A DNA stretch of 40,213 nucleotides from Gordonia effusa NBRC 100432 (GCF_000241305.1 NZ_BAEH01000020.1:1-40213); one strand, 5' to 3'; positions 1 to 7,752 are shown, counted from the stretch's first letter. Notes: generated by a model not told the origin, from the sequence alone. Numbers and translations are program-made.

Positions 1-51
1 GCGAGACCCTGATAGCGCGGGGGTTGGATTAACTTTCGCCGTGACCCCTTT

Positions 52-125
52 CCAAAATTCTGGATATTGTCGCAGCAGCAAGGGCAATCTGCCCTTGCCA
101 CCGTGGCGATATCCAGAAATTTTGG
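52..125. repeat. Nested inverted repeat downstream of the CDF transporter
   Basis: Outer arms at 52-67 and 109-125 are complementary over 16 bp with one extra base on the right. Pairing can continue inward (71-73 with 106-108) past a small bulge. Inside is a perfect 9-bp hairpin, GCAAGGGCA at 78-86 and TGCCCTTGC at 90-98, with a 3-base loop. It lies 46 bases beyond the stop of the minus-strand CDF gene, so it may terminate or stabilise that transcript; a small non-autonomous mobile element remnant is the alternative. Bases 1-51 show no gene I can support. Confidence 0.6.
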
Positions 126-170
126 AGTGCGCAAAAACGCAACAGCGTCGGCGGCGCGAATGGCTTGTGG

Positions 171-1100
171 CTACCAGGTCAGCTCGTCATGGCAGCGCGC
201 ACCGGCCCGACAACTGTCGACCTGAATGGTCGCGTGGTCCAAGCCATGACGATGTAGGACCTGCTTGGCCGCGGCGAGCACCACGTCATTGTCGGCGTCA
301 CTCGAAACATGAACGGTCGCAACGTCCATCCCGGTCGTCAGCGACCATACGTGCAAGTCGTGAACGTCTTGCACTTCGGGAATCGCGGCCAACTCATTGC
401 GGACCACGTCGACGTCGATATGCGACGGGGCCTGCTGGTTGAGAATCCGCAGTGCGTCGAGCGCGAGCCGCACCGCTCGCGGTACCACCCAGAGCGCGAT
501 CAGAACGGCGACGACGATGTCGGCATAACCCCAGCCGGTCGCCATCGTAACGATGCCCGCGACCAGCACCCCGACGCTGCCGAGCGCGTCGGCGAGCACT
601 TCCATATACGCGCCGCGAACCGCGATCGACCCCTTCGAGTCCGCCTTCAACAAGAGCATCACAACCACGTTGATCGCCAGACCGATCAGCGCCACGACGA
701 TCAGGGTGAGTCCGGGAACCTCGGGGTCGGTACCGATCCGCCGGATCGCCTCGTACAAGACGAATACCGCGACGCCGATCAACAGCACCGCATTCGCCAC
801 TGCCGTGAATACCTCGGCGCGATGCCAGCCGAAGGATCGATCGTCGGTGGCCTGGCCGTGTCGTGCGAGTAGCAGCGCGACGAGCCCCATGACCAGCGCG
901 ACGACGTCGGTGAGCATATGCCCCGCATCGGCGATCAGTGCCAGTGAGTTGGCGATGATGCCGAAGATCAACTCGACGACGAAGAACCCGCCGATGAGCA
1001 CCACTGACACTGCCATCGGCCAGATTCGACGCTGCGCACCGCCCGACGCAAGGTCGGCAGCCGTCGGCCCGTGCGAGTGTCCTTCATGTGAATGTCCCAC
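171..1100 (-). CDS. Cation diffusion facilitator (CzcD/ZitB-like Zn2+/Co2+ efflux)
   Basis: Inner-membrane metal/proton antiporter of the CDF family, 309 residues, with six predicted membrane helices and a cytosolic C-terminal domain. Visible marks are the His-rich N-terminus MGHSHEGHSHGP, the TM2 metal site DAGHMLTD, the TM5 segment EVLADALGSVG, and the C-terminal motif DVHDLHVWSLTTG typical of the CDF metal-sensing domain. I chose the GTG at 1100. An ATG at 1127 is in frame, but it lies inside the operator-like palindrome. The GTG falls exactly at the transcription start predicted from a TATATT -10 box at 1112-1107, which implies a leaderless mRNA. The substrate is inferred from the family: Zn2+ most likely, Co2+/Cd2+ possible. 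Confidence 0.9.
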   Translation of the reverse strand: MGHSHEGHSHGPTAADLASGGAQRRIWPMAVSVVLIGGFFVVELIFGIIANSLALIADAGHMLTDVVALVMGLVALLLARHGQATDDRSFGWHRAEVFTAVANAVLLIGVAVFVLYEAIRRIGTDPEVPGLTLIVVALIGLAINVVVMLLLKADSKGSIAVRGAYMEVLADALGSVGVLVAGIVTMATGWGYADIVVAVLIALWVVPRAVRLALDALRILNQQAPSHIDVDVVRNELAAIPEVQDVHDLHVWSLTTGMDVATVHVSSDADNDVVLAAAKQVLHRHGLDHATIQVDSCRAGARCHDELTW

Positions 1101-1136
1101 CCGGCTAATATATGCGTACTTCCGCATATATTACAA
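1100..1136 (-). promoter_or_regulatory. Leaderless promoter of the CDF gene with embedded ArsR/SmtB-type operator
   Basis: On the minus strand, TTGTAA (1136-1131) and TATATT (1112-1107) form -35 and -10 boxes 18 bp apart, and +1 falls on the G of the GTG at 1100. A perfect inverted repeat, AATATATGCG (1107-1116), 6 bases, CGCATATATT (1123-1132), overlaps the -10 box, the spacer and the first two bases of the -35 box. The AT-rich ATATATG outer arms resemble known ArsR/SmtB metal-sensor operators (SmtB, NmtR and CmtR families). A bound repressor would block RNA polymerase. No ArsR gene is in the window, so the regulator would have to act in trans. Confidence 0.7.
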
Positions 1137-1157
1137 GCGTAAGGCTGCCCTAATCTC

Positions 1158-1976
1158 TCAAGCGGTGTCGGGACCTCGCGAAAGTTCCCAGAGTCTGCGC
1201 AACAACGTGTCGTCGAGGAGATCGTCGGGGGCAGGGCCGCCGCCGTCGAGAAGCCGGTCGCCGTGGATCTCGGTATGCAGCTCTTCCATCCGCCGATCGA
1301 GCTGTTCGGCGATCGCCGCGGCGTCGGCCAGCTCCCCCGCCAAATGACTGGGCACCGCGCGGTCATATTTGTAGTAGATCTTGTGTTCCAGGCTCGCCCA
1401 GAAGTCCATCGCGATTGTGCGGATCTGCAATTCGACCGGCACCGGCACCGGACCGGTCGACAGGAACACCGGGATCTCGATAATTGCGTGTAAACTCTTG
1501 TAGCCGTTGGGTTTTGGGTTCTCGATGTAATCCTTGACGGCGAGTACGCGCACGTCGTTCTGCGTGGTGATGGCGTCGAGGACGCGATAGGTGTCGGCGA
1601 TGAAACTACAGGTGATGCGGATGCCCGCGATGTCGGTGATCTGCTCGCGCACCGTCTCCAGCGACGGATCGCAACCACGACGGACGACCTTCTCCAAGAT
1701 GCTGGCCGGCTTCTTGATCCGCGACGTCACATGTTCGATCGGATTGTAGGAGTGCAGGTGGATGAACTCCTGCCGCAGGATGGACACCTTGGTGAGCACC
1801 TCGTCGACGGCGAACTGATACTCCATGAGAAATTTGGCGAAATCGTCGCGCATCTGGCGAGCGAAGGCCAACATTTCCGGATTCGGCTGGCCCTCAAACA
1901 GCGCCGACGCGTGAGCGGCTACCAATTCTCGTGGGCTGGGGTCAACGTCACTGTCGTTCACCGACGTGTCACTCAT
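1158..1976 (-). CDS. Small alarmone synthetase, RelQ/YjbM-like GTP pyrophosphokinase
   Basis: Single-domain cytosolic (p)ppGpp synthetase of 272 residues that transfers pyrophosphate from ATP to GTP or GDP. It has the RelA/SpoT synthetase fold only: SRIKKPASILEK (ATP binding), ITDIAGIRI, the substrate loop NGYKSLHAIIE, VELQIRT, and the helical segment DFWASLEHKIYYK. No HD hydrolase, TGS or ACT domain is present, which separates it from the long bifunctional Rel. The ATG at 1976 is supported by GAGGA about 7 bases upstream. The gene is 57 bp from the CDF start and 65 bp after the FUSC stop, so it may be read from its own promoter. Confidence 0.92.
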   Translation of the reverse strand: MSDTSVNDSDVDPSPRELVAAHASALFEGQPNPEMLAFARQMRDDFAKFLMEYQFAVDEVLTKVSILRQEFIHLHSYNPIEHVTSRIKKPASILEKVVRRGCDPSLETVREQITDIAGIRITCSFIADTYRVLDAITTQNDVRVLAVKDYIENPKPNGYKSLHAIIEIPVFLSTGPVPVPVELQIRTIAMDFWASLEHKIYYKYDRAVPSHLAGELADAAAIAEQLDRRMEELHTEIHGDRLLDGGGPAPDDLLDDTLLRRLWELSRGPDTA

Positions 1977-2041
1977 TTATCGTCCTCGCGCTTGCGGTCA
2001 CTGCATTCGACGGTACCGATTCCCCCGGCGTAACCGTCGTC

Positions 2042-3163
2042 TCACCTCAACTGGGCGATCGCCGACGTGCGCTTGAGCCCACAGATCATGAACATGTCGA
2101 CGAGGATCGACCGGGCCTGCGCGAGCGTCGCGGCTTCGGCCATCGACGACTGCGCGACCAGATCACGTTTGGCCTTGCGCCCAATGCGCCGCACGACTTT
2201 CGCGGCGTCGCCTTGATCGGGAAATTCACCCGGATCGGCCATCATCATCGCGCGCAGGATGTCGAAGGCATAGCCGAAGTCGGAGATGATGCCGACGATG
2301 TCGTCGGACAGCGTTTCACCGCGTTCAACCATCGACAACGCGCGGCGGGACAGCACCCGGAAGTTGCGGACCGCGTTGTCGATCGGATCGGCGGTCTCCG
2401 ATATTCGTTCCACCCGCTCGCGCGAACCCCAATACAGCGGCGACATCCGCGAAACTTCTTGTCCGCCACCCATATCGGCGCGCATCAGGTTAATCGCGGT
2501 CTGCGTACCCCGCGCGTCCTCCAACGCGTCGAAAACCTCGGCCTCGTCGGCATTACGCAGTCCCTCGGCGAGCTTCCACGACGCATCACGCATCGTCGCC
2601 AGTACGCCGGCGGCATCCCGACGCGCGCGATGCGACGGATTCACCGGCAGGAGCGCTACAACGACGATCCCGATGATGCCGCCGATCAAAGCATCGATCG
2701 CCCGGGTAAAGCCGCCCACACCGCCCGGCGGCAACAAAGTGGCGACCAATGTCGCCGACGACGCCGCCTGCATCGGCACCAGCGGCCCGTCGTCGAGAAA
2801 TACCGCGATCGACATCGCCATAACCACCACGACGACGATCTGCCAGGTACCCGATCCAACCCGCGCGACGAGTAGATCGCCGATCAGGATGCCAATGACC
2901 ACGCCGCCGACCAGCTCGAACGAGCGTCGCCACCGTTTACCCAGGGACAAACCCAGCGATACGACGGCGGCGATCGGCGCGAAAAACGGCGGCTGGCCGG
3001 TACTCCCGGTCACCAAACCCGCCACCCACCAGGCCAGCCCGGCCGCGAGCGCACACTGCAGGATCGGCACCGCCGACAGCCACAGTCGTCGCAGCCGTCC
3101 CTGAAGTGAGTCCGGGAAGGTGAGGAACCAGGCGTGCAGCCTGGGCCGGATCGGACTAATCAA
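2042..3163 (-). CDS. FUSC-family membrane protein (aromatic-acid-exporter-like)
   Basis: Integral membrane protein of about 373 residues: a cluster of roughly six hydrophobic helices in the first half (from LWLSAVPILQCALAAGLAWW through DALIGGIIGIVVVALLPVNP), then a long soluble helical C-terminus rich in Ala, Arg and Glu. This layout matches FUSC/ArAE proteins, which are linked to export of aromatic acids or other small organic compounds; the substrate here is unknown. No ATG precedes the first helix. The TTG at 3163 overlaps the DUF3151 stop by 8 bases and gives a sensible N-terminus (ISPIRPRLHAWFL), so I chose it with moderate confidence. The longer frame upstream lies inside the DUF3151 gene and is not coding. 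Confidence 0.72.
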   Translation of the reverse strand: MISPIRPRLHAWFLTFPDSLQGRLRRLWLSAVPILQCALAAGLAWWVAGLVTGSTGQPPFFAPIAAVVSLGLSLGKRWRRSFELVGGVVIGILIGDLLVARVGSGTWQIVVVVVMAMSIAVFLDDGPLVPMQAASSATLVATLLPPGGVGGFTRAIDALIGGIIGIVVVALLPVNPSHRARRDAAGVLATMRDASWKLAEGLRNADEAEVFDALEDARGTQTAINLMRADMGGGQEVSRMSPLYWGSRERVERISETADPIDNAVRNFRVLSRRALSMVERGETLSDDIVGIISDFGYAFDILRAMMMADPGEFPDQGDAAKVVRRIGRKAKRDLVAQSSMAEAATLAQARSILVDMFMICGLKRTSAIAQLR

Positions 3164-3602
3164 TACCGAGGTGGCCGATCGCGGTCGGGTCACTTTCGTT
3201 GAGAAGATCCAGGCAACGCAGGTATTCGTCTTCCTCGCCGATGGCATTCGCTGCCCGGGCCAGCACTCCGACGCAGCGCAGAAAACCCTGGTTGGGTTCA
3301 TGGCTCCACGGCACCGGACCGAAACCCTTCCAGCCGTGACGTCGGAGCTGGTCGAGGCCCCGGTGGTAGCCAGTCCTGGCGAAGGCGTAGGCGGTGACGT
3401 AGCCCTGGTTGGCCGACGCGGCGTCGGAATCATCGACACCGGCCAGCGCGGCCTCGGCCAAATAGGCCCATGCGATCGATGCCGTGGGATGTGCCGCCGC
3501 TACTGCCGCCGGGTCGACTTTGTTGAGCAAATCCGATTCGGCCTCGTCATCGCCGGTGAGCAGGGTGGGATTGGGCCCGAGAAGATCTCCAAAGGAAGTC
3601 AT
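3156..3602 (-). CDS. DUF3151 protein (Rv0360c-like)
   Basis: Conserved actinobacterial protein of 148 residues with no assigned function. It begins MTSFGDLLGPNPTLL, is Ala-rich and helical, and has no signal peptide or membrane helix; the family resembles small helical-repeat proteins. An in-frame ATG two codons upstream (3608) is also possible, but the MTSFGDLLGP start is the usual one for the family as I recall it. The gene is translationally coupled to the downstream FUSC gene by overlap. In M. tuberculosis the same protein sits next to Rv0361 and fba, as it does here. Confidence 0.85.
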   Translation of the reverse strand: MTSFGDLLGPNPTLLTGDDEAESDLLNKVDPAAVAAAHPTASIAWAYLAEAALAGVDDSDAASANQGYVTAYAFARTGYHRGLDQLRRHGWKGFGPVPWSHEPNQGFLRCVGVLARAANAIGEEDEYLRCLDLLNESDPTAIGHLGID

Positions 3603-3664
3603 TCTCATATACTCTCATCGATCGACCTGTAAGCCACCGCGATGTCGGGACCGCGGATCATTAG

Positions 3665-3704
3665 CTAGGCTGGAACGACCCGGGGTGGCGCATGCGCCCA
3701 CCCC
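3665..3704 (+). promoter_or_regulatory. Putative promoter and 5' hairpin of the acidic membrane protein gene
   Basis: In the 160-bp divergent gap (3603-3762), TAGGCT at 3665-3670 is a plausible -10 box. It is followed at 3682-3704 by an inverted repeat (GGGGTGG-CGCA with TGCG-CCCACCCC, one bulge) centred on the perfect palindrome GCGCATGCGC at 3688-3697. If transcription starts near 3677, the hairpin would form in the leader. A DNA-binding site is the alternative. The rest of the gap shows only the ribosome site AAGGCAGG before the ATG at 3763. Confidence 0.35.
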
Positions 3705-3762
3705 GTCTCAGCGTGACCGCACCGCTGCACGGCGGGATTCAACAGAAGGCAGGACGGGCCGT

Positions 3763-5511
3763 ATGGCGCCATCGGACGAGACCAAGCGATTTCCCGCACC
3801 CAAAAAAGCGGTCGGCCGAGCAATCGCCGCGTTCCGCAACCGCGGCGAAAACGATACCCCGGGCTCCCCGAATATCACGCGTGCCGCGCCGCCCGCGCCA
3901 ACCGAGCCTCCCGTTTCCGACGAGCCAGCAAAACCGTCGTCGGAAGAGGCCAAGCCCGCCGAGGCCACACCCGCGGAAGATAAACCCGCGGAAGATAAAG
4001 CTGCGGAAAAACCCAAGCCGACCTTGAAGCCACGCGGTGGACGTGGCATCGACTCGGCGACGATGGTCATCGACAAATCGAAGCTGCCCAAGGCCGAAGA
4101 CCTCGAAGACCTGGACAAGATCGACGCGCTCGGCGGCGACTCCACCGAAGAGACACCGGAACCCGCCGAAGCCGAGACCCCGGTCGACGCTGTTGCCGAC
4201 AAGCCAGCTTCCGACGATGCGGTCGAGACCGAGGACGATGCGACCGCTTCGGATGAGGACGCTTCGGATGAGGTTGCGGCGGATGAGGTTGCGGCGGATG
4301 ACAGCGCGGCCGACGACACTGAGCCCGACGTGGTCAAATCCGACGACAAGGCCGAAGTCGAAGCCTCTGACGACGAATCCGATGACAAGGCAAGCAAAGT
4401 CGCCGCGGCCACCGCTGCTGCGGGAGCTGCCGCGGTCGTAGCAACTGCCGCGGCCAAGGCGAAATCAGACGAGAACGCCGAAGTCGATGGAGCTGACGGC
4501 TCCGACGAGGCGGCCGAGGATGAGCCGAAGTCCGCGGAGACCTCCGAGACCGACGACTCCGAGTCGAGCGACGACGAAGTCGCCGAGGCCGAAGCCGAAG
4601 AAGCTGGGTCGGATGAGGTTGGGTCCGAAGAGGAAGCATCCGAGGAAGCTGAGCCTGAAGCGGTAGAGCCTGATGAGGCAGGGGCGGCTGAGACAGAGTC
4701 CAACGACGCTGAGGAGACGACCTCCGAAGAAGCTGAGTCCGACGACGCTGACGCTGACAAAACTGACTCCGACGAGGGCGCCGACGTCGACACAGACCAG
4801 GCCGACGTCGATGAGTCCGAGGCCAAAACCGTCGCCATCAAGAAGCCTGACGCGACTGCCGACGCAGCCGAATCAGATGAATCCGACGGCGAAGCCCCGA
4901 CGACGGCGATCCGCAAACCGGAAATCCGCAAGTTGGAGCCGTCGACCACGGTCATCAAGAAGCCGGCCGCCGCAGCTGCCGGTGCAGCGACCGCGGAACA
5001 GTCGGACACCAAGACTCCGACCGAGCCCGGCTGGACGTCAGCCGGGCACGAGCCGCAGGTCATCACACCCGAGGCGCCCAAGAAGACCAAACGCAAGTGG
5101 CCGCTGCTGGTGGCTGCCGCAGTCGTGGTGGTCGTAGCGGCCGCCGCGATTCTCGGGTTCATCTTCGGACGTTCCCCCGCCGATGCCGACCAAGCGGCCG
5201 ACGTCGCCGTTAGCTTCGTCAAAGCTCAGAACAACGGCGACATCGCCACCCTGCGCTCAGTCACCTGCGGGAGCAATCACGACTACTACACCCGCCTCAG
5301 CGACGCCGATTTCGCGAAGCTTTTCGAGTCGCAGAAGGCACGCAACGAGCTGGTCAACATCTCGGGAGTGAAGGCGGCTAAGGTCACCGGCGGAAATAGC
5401 GCCGTGGTCGAGGTCAACGCGTACCGCACGAGTACCCCGCAAACCACCTCACCGGTATCGATCAACCTGCAAAAACAAGGTGATGACTGGAAAGTCTGCG
5501 ACCCCGCGTAG
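3763..5511 (+). CDS. Acidic low-complexity single-pass membrane protein (Rv0361-like)
   Basis: Predicted type II membrane protein of 582 residues. Residues 1 to about 440 form a disordered cytosolic region very rich in Asp, Glu, Ala and Ser, partly built from 15-bp tandem repeats (4240-4302). One helix follows at about 446-469 (KWPLLVAAAVVVVVAAAAIL). The C-terminus is an extracytoplasmic domain of about 110 residues (ADQAADVAVSFVKAQNNGD to DDWKVCDPA) resembling NTF2/DUF4878-like domains. Four similar motifs, T-x-[VA]-I followed by a basic stretch, begin at T100, T356, T380 and T395. The ATG at 3763 is preceded by AAGGCAGG; the longer frame upstream overlaps the divergent promoter and DUF3151 and is rejected. 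Function is unknown; position matches Rv0361 next to fba. Confidence 0.8.
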   Translation: MAPSDETKRFPAPKKAVGRAIAAFRNRGENDTPGSPNITRAAPPAPTEPPVSDEPAKPSSEEAKPAEATPAEDKPAEDKAAEKPKPTLKPRGGRGIDSATMVIDKSKLPKAEDLEDLDKIDALGGDSTEETPEPAEAETPVDAVADKPASDDAVETEDDATASDEDASDEVAADEVAADDSAADDTEPDVVKSDDKAEVEASDDESDDKASKVAAATAAAGAAAVVATAAAKAKSDENAEVDGADGSDEAAEDEPKSAETSETDDSESSDDEVAEAEAEEAGSDEVGSEEEASEEAEPEAVEPDEAGAAETESNDAEETTSEEAESDDADADKTDSDEGADVDTDQADVDESEAKTVAIKKPDATADAAESDESDGEAPTTAIRKPEIRKLEPSTTVIKKPAAAAAGAATAEQSDTKTPTEPGWTSAGHEPQVITPEAPKKTKRKWPLLVAAAVVVVVAAAAILGFIFGRSPADADQAADVAVSFVKAQNNGDIATLRSVTCGSNHDYYTRLSDADFAKLFESQKARNELVNISGVKAAKVTGGNSAVVEVNAYRTSTPQTTSPVSINLQKQGDDWKVCDPA

Positions 5512-5535
5512 GCGCGATCGGACGCTGGCCCAAAG

Positions 5536-5602
5536 CTACCCCACAGATAAACCGCACTTGGCGACAATAATTGTCGCGAACCTCGAAAATTCTGTGGGGT
5601 AG
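5536..5602. repeat. Nested perfect inverted repeat between convergent genes
   Basis: Outer arms CTACCCCACAGA (5536-5547) and TCTGTGGGGTAG (5591-5602) are perfectly complementary over 12 bp. An inner hairpin GCGACAA (5561-5567), loop TAA, TTGTCGC (5571-5577) is nested within. It begins 25 bases after the stop of the acidic membrane protein and probably folds in the 3' end of its mRNA, acting as terminator or stabiliser. It is not followed by a T-run. Confidence 0.6.
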
Positions 5603-5620
5603 TTCCGGAGCCCGAACCAA

Positions 5621-5656
5621 AACAAGTGCCCCTTGGATTTCCAAGGGGCACTTGTT
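5621..5656 (-). terminator. Strong bidirectional terminator hairpin, 17-bp perfect stem
   Basis: Arms 5621-5637 and 5640-5656 are exactly complementary (core AAGTGCCCCTTGG / CCAAGGGGCACTT) around a 2-base centre. It starts 11 bases beyond the fba stop on the minus strand and is followed there by TTGGTT; on the plus strand it is followed by GTTT. It probably ends fba transcription and blocks read-through from the convergent gene. Confidence 0.85.
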
Positions 5657-5666
5657 GTTTCGCGGC

Positions 5667-6701
5667 TTACTTGCTGATCGAGCGACCAGCCGACTTGAGG
5701 TCGTTACAAGCCTCGATAACCCGATCGGTCATCGACGCCTCGGCCTTCTTCAAGTAGACGCGCGGATCGTAGGTCTTCTTGTTGCCCACCTCGCCGTCGA
5801 CCTTCAGCACACCGTCGTAGTTGGCGAACATATGTCCGGCGATCGGCCGGGTAAAGGCGTACTGCGTATCGGTGTCGACATTCATCTTCACGACGCCGTA
5901 GCTCAGCGACTCTTCGATCTCGCTCTTCAACGACCCGGAACCACCGTGGAAAACAAAGTCGAACGGCTTCGACGCCGCCTCGACGCCGAGCTTGGCCGCG
6001 GCAGCCTTCTGCCCGTCGTCGAGCACCGACGGCTTCAGTTTCACGTTGCCGGGCTTGTAGACACCGTGGACATTGCCGAAGGTCGCGGCGAGCAGGTACT
6101 TACCCTTTTCACCGGCGCCCAGTGCGTCGACGGTCTTTTCGAAGTCTTCGACCGAGGTATAGAGCTTGTCGTTGATCTCTGCCTCGACGCCGTCTTCCTC
6201 GCCACCGACAACGCCGATTTCCACCTCGAGGATGATCTTGGCCTCGGCCGTCTTGGCCAGCAATTCCTGGGCGATCTCCAGGTTCTCGTCGATCGGCACG
6301 GCCGAGCCGTCCCACATATGGGACTGGAACAGCGGGTTCTGCCCGTTGCGGACACGCTCGGCGGAGATCTCGATGAGCGGGCGGACAAAGCCGTCGAGCT
6401 TATCCTTCGGGCAGTGGTCAGTATGAAGTGCGATGGTGACGTCGTATTTCGCGGCGACGACATGCGCGAACTCGGCGAGTGCGACGGCGCCGGTAACCAT
6501 ATCCTTCACACCCAGGCCGGAACCGAATTCGGCTCCGCCGGTCGAGAACTGGATGATGCCGTCACTGCCGGCGTCGGCGAAACCCTTGATCGCCGCGTTA
6601 ATGGTCTCCGACGACGTGCAGTTGATCGCCGGGAAGGCGTAGCCGCCCTCTTTGGCCTTGGCCAGCATCTCGGCGTATTTCTCGGGAGTTGCGATGGGCA
6701 T
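5667..6701 (-). CDS. fba: Class II fructose-1,6-bisphosphate aldolase
   Basis: Cytosolic, Zn2+-dependent glycolytic and gluconeogenic enzyme that reversibly cleaves fructose-1,6-bisphosphate to dihydroxyacetone phosphate and glyceraldehyde-3-phosphate. At 344 residues it has the usual class IIA length. It carries the Zn/catalytic motif LHTDHCPKDKLDGF, the acidic segment EVEIGVVGGEEDGV, the phosphate-binding FHGGSGS and NVDTDTQYAF. The ATG at 6701 is preceded by GGAGGA 8 bases upstream; an in-frame ATG 17 codons earlier (6752) lacks support. The gene is monocistronic, divergent from the DedA gene and ends at a strong hairpin. The M. tuberculosis counterpart (Rv0363c) has the same neighbours. 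The 198-bp divergent gap 6702-6899 holds both promoters, but no -35/-10 pair is clear enough to annotate for fba. Confidence 0.97.
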   Translation of the reverse strand: MPIATPEKYAEMLAKAKEGGYAFPAINCTSSETINAAIKGFADAGSDGIIQFSTGGAEFGSGLGVKDMVTGAVALAEFAHVVAAKYDVTIALHTDHCPKDKLDGFVRPLIEISAERVRNGQNPLFQSHMWDGSAVPIDENLEIAQELLAKTAEAKIILEVEIGVVGGEEDGVEAEINDKLYTSVEDFEKTVDALGAGEKGKYLLAATFGNVHGVYKPGNVKLKPSVLDDGQKAAAAKLGVEAASKPFDFVFHGGSGSLKSEIEESLSYGVVKMNVDTDTQYAFTRPIAGHMFANYDGVLKVDGEVGNKKTYDPRVYLKKAEASMTDRVIEACNDLKSAGRSISK

Positions 6702-6899
6702 CGGGTCAGTCCTCCATAGTTTTCGCCCCGGCAGCTTTGCCGACCGCGGCATCTCATCTCGTCGCGAACGTCACATAAGTATGGCAAGGCGTTGGTGGCG
6801 TCGCAGCGACCGGGGACCGGTTGTTGGGCTACTGTCCGACGACCCGCAGCATGCGCTCAGCCAGCCTTCAGGTCGCTGCGGGTAACCTGTATCTCCGTG

Positions 6900-7613
6900 A
6901 TGACTGTGTTGACCGAAGCGACGAGCACCGTAACCAACGTCGCCCTGATGCCCGGGTTCATGGACCCGTTCAACCTGATCGGCTACTTCGGTGCCTTCGC
7001 ATTCTGGGGTTTGCTGATCGTCATCTTCATCGAATCCGGTGTGTTGTTTCCGGTCCTACCGGGCGACTCCCTGCTATTCGTCGCCGGCCTCATCGCCGCT
7101 GGTAGCGCGAGTGCGGAACACGCCCAGCAAGTCGAGGACTCCGGGCTCAAACTCTGGGCGCTGGTCATCGGCGTACCGATCGCCGGCATACTCGGCGGCC
7201 AGGTGGGCTATTGGATCGGCCGCTATGTCGGGACGTCGATGTTCAAACCAGACGCCCGCTTCCTCAAAGAGAAGTATCTCGTCGAGGCGCATGAATTCTT
7301 CGAGAAGCGCGGTCCGTTCACCATCTTCATCGCGCGCTTCGTCCCGATCGTCCGCACACTCGCGCCGATCGTCGCCGGTGCCGCACAGATGAAGTACGCC
7401 ATTTTCAGCCTCTACAACGTCGTCGGCGCCATCGTCTGGGGTGCGGGCATCGTTCTGCTCGGCTACTGGCTGGGCAGCTTCGAGATCATCCAAAAGCTCA
7501 TCGAGCCGATCTTTATCCTCATCGTGCTGGTCTCGATCCTGCCGATGGTCTGGGAGTGGTACAAGCGGCGTAAGAACAGCACCGACGAAGCACCGGTCTC
7601 CGACGCGGTTTAG
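6900..7613 (+). CDS. DedA-family membrane protein (Rv0364-like)
   Basis: Integral membrane protein of 237 residues of the DedA/VTT superfamily, related to undecaprenyl-phosphate and phospholipid flippases. Diagnostic elements are ESGVLFPVLPGDSLLFVAG near residues 40-60, the GGQVGYWIGRYVG turn and FIARFVPIVRTLAPIVAGAA. The ATG at 6900 (or the GTG three bases earlier) has no Shine-Dalgarno; a TAACCT box at 6883-6888 would place the transcription start within a few bases of the start codon, so a leaderless or near-leaderless mRNA is likely. The substrate is not determined. Confidence 0.9.
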   Translation: MTVLTEATSTVTNVALMPGFMDPFNLIGYFGAFAFWGLLIVIFIESGVLFPVLPGDSLLFVAGLIAAGSASAEHAQQVEDSGLKLWALVIGVPIAGILGGQVGYWIGRYVGTSMFKPDARFLKEKYLVEAHEFFEKRGPFTIFIARFVPIVRTLAPIVAGAAQMKYAIFSLYNVVGAIVWGAGIVLLGYWLGSFEIIQKLIEPIFILIVLVSILPMVWEWYKRRKNSTDEAPVSDAV

Positions 7614-7652
7614 GCGGCTAAGTTGCGGCGTCTCGATACACCGGCGGCCTCG

Positions 7653-7752
7653 CACGCTCGGACGACGGCACTCGACGACCGGGGTTAACGCAGCACCCAC
7701 GCTCGGACGACGGCACTCGACGTACCGGGGAGTTGCGCACTCGACGAGCTGG
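7653..7752. repeat. Intergenic direct repeats, REP-like
   Basis: Two near-identical copies of about 32 bp (7653-7684 and 7698-7730; core CGCTCGGACGACGGCACTCG) lie 45 bp apart, and a shorter third piece, GCACTCGACGAGCTGG, is at 7737-7752. They fill most of the 142-bp gap between the convergent DedA and methyltransferase genes (7614-7755), where no classic terminator is visible. The composition resembles intergenic palindromic repeats known from several mycolata genomes, but family membership is inferred. Confidence 0.55.

Noticed and set aside
3164..3439. N-terminal extension of the FUSC frame upstream of 3163
   Set aside because: It runs through the middle of the DUF3151 gene in another frame, is Arg/Pro/Ser/Thr-rich and has no ribosome site.
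3688..3697. Perfect palindrome GCGCATGCGC as an independent regulator site
   Set aside because: It is the tip of a larger hairpin and too GC-simple to assign to a regulator; kept only as part of the leader structure.
3708..5222. Minus-strand frame of 504 residues, Ser/Ala-rich
   Set aside because: It is the antisense shadow of the acidic plus-strand gene: GAC/GAG-rich codons read as Ser/Ala/Val in reverse. No domain, and it covers a real promoter and coding region.
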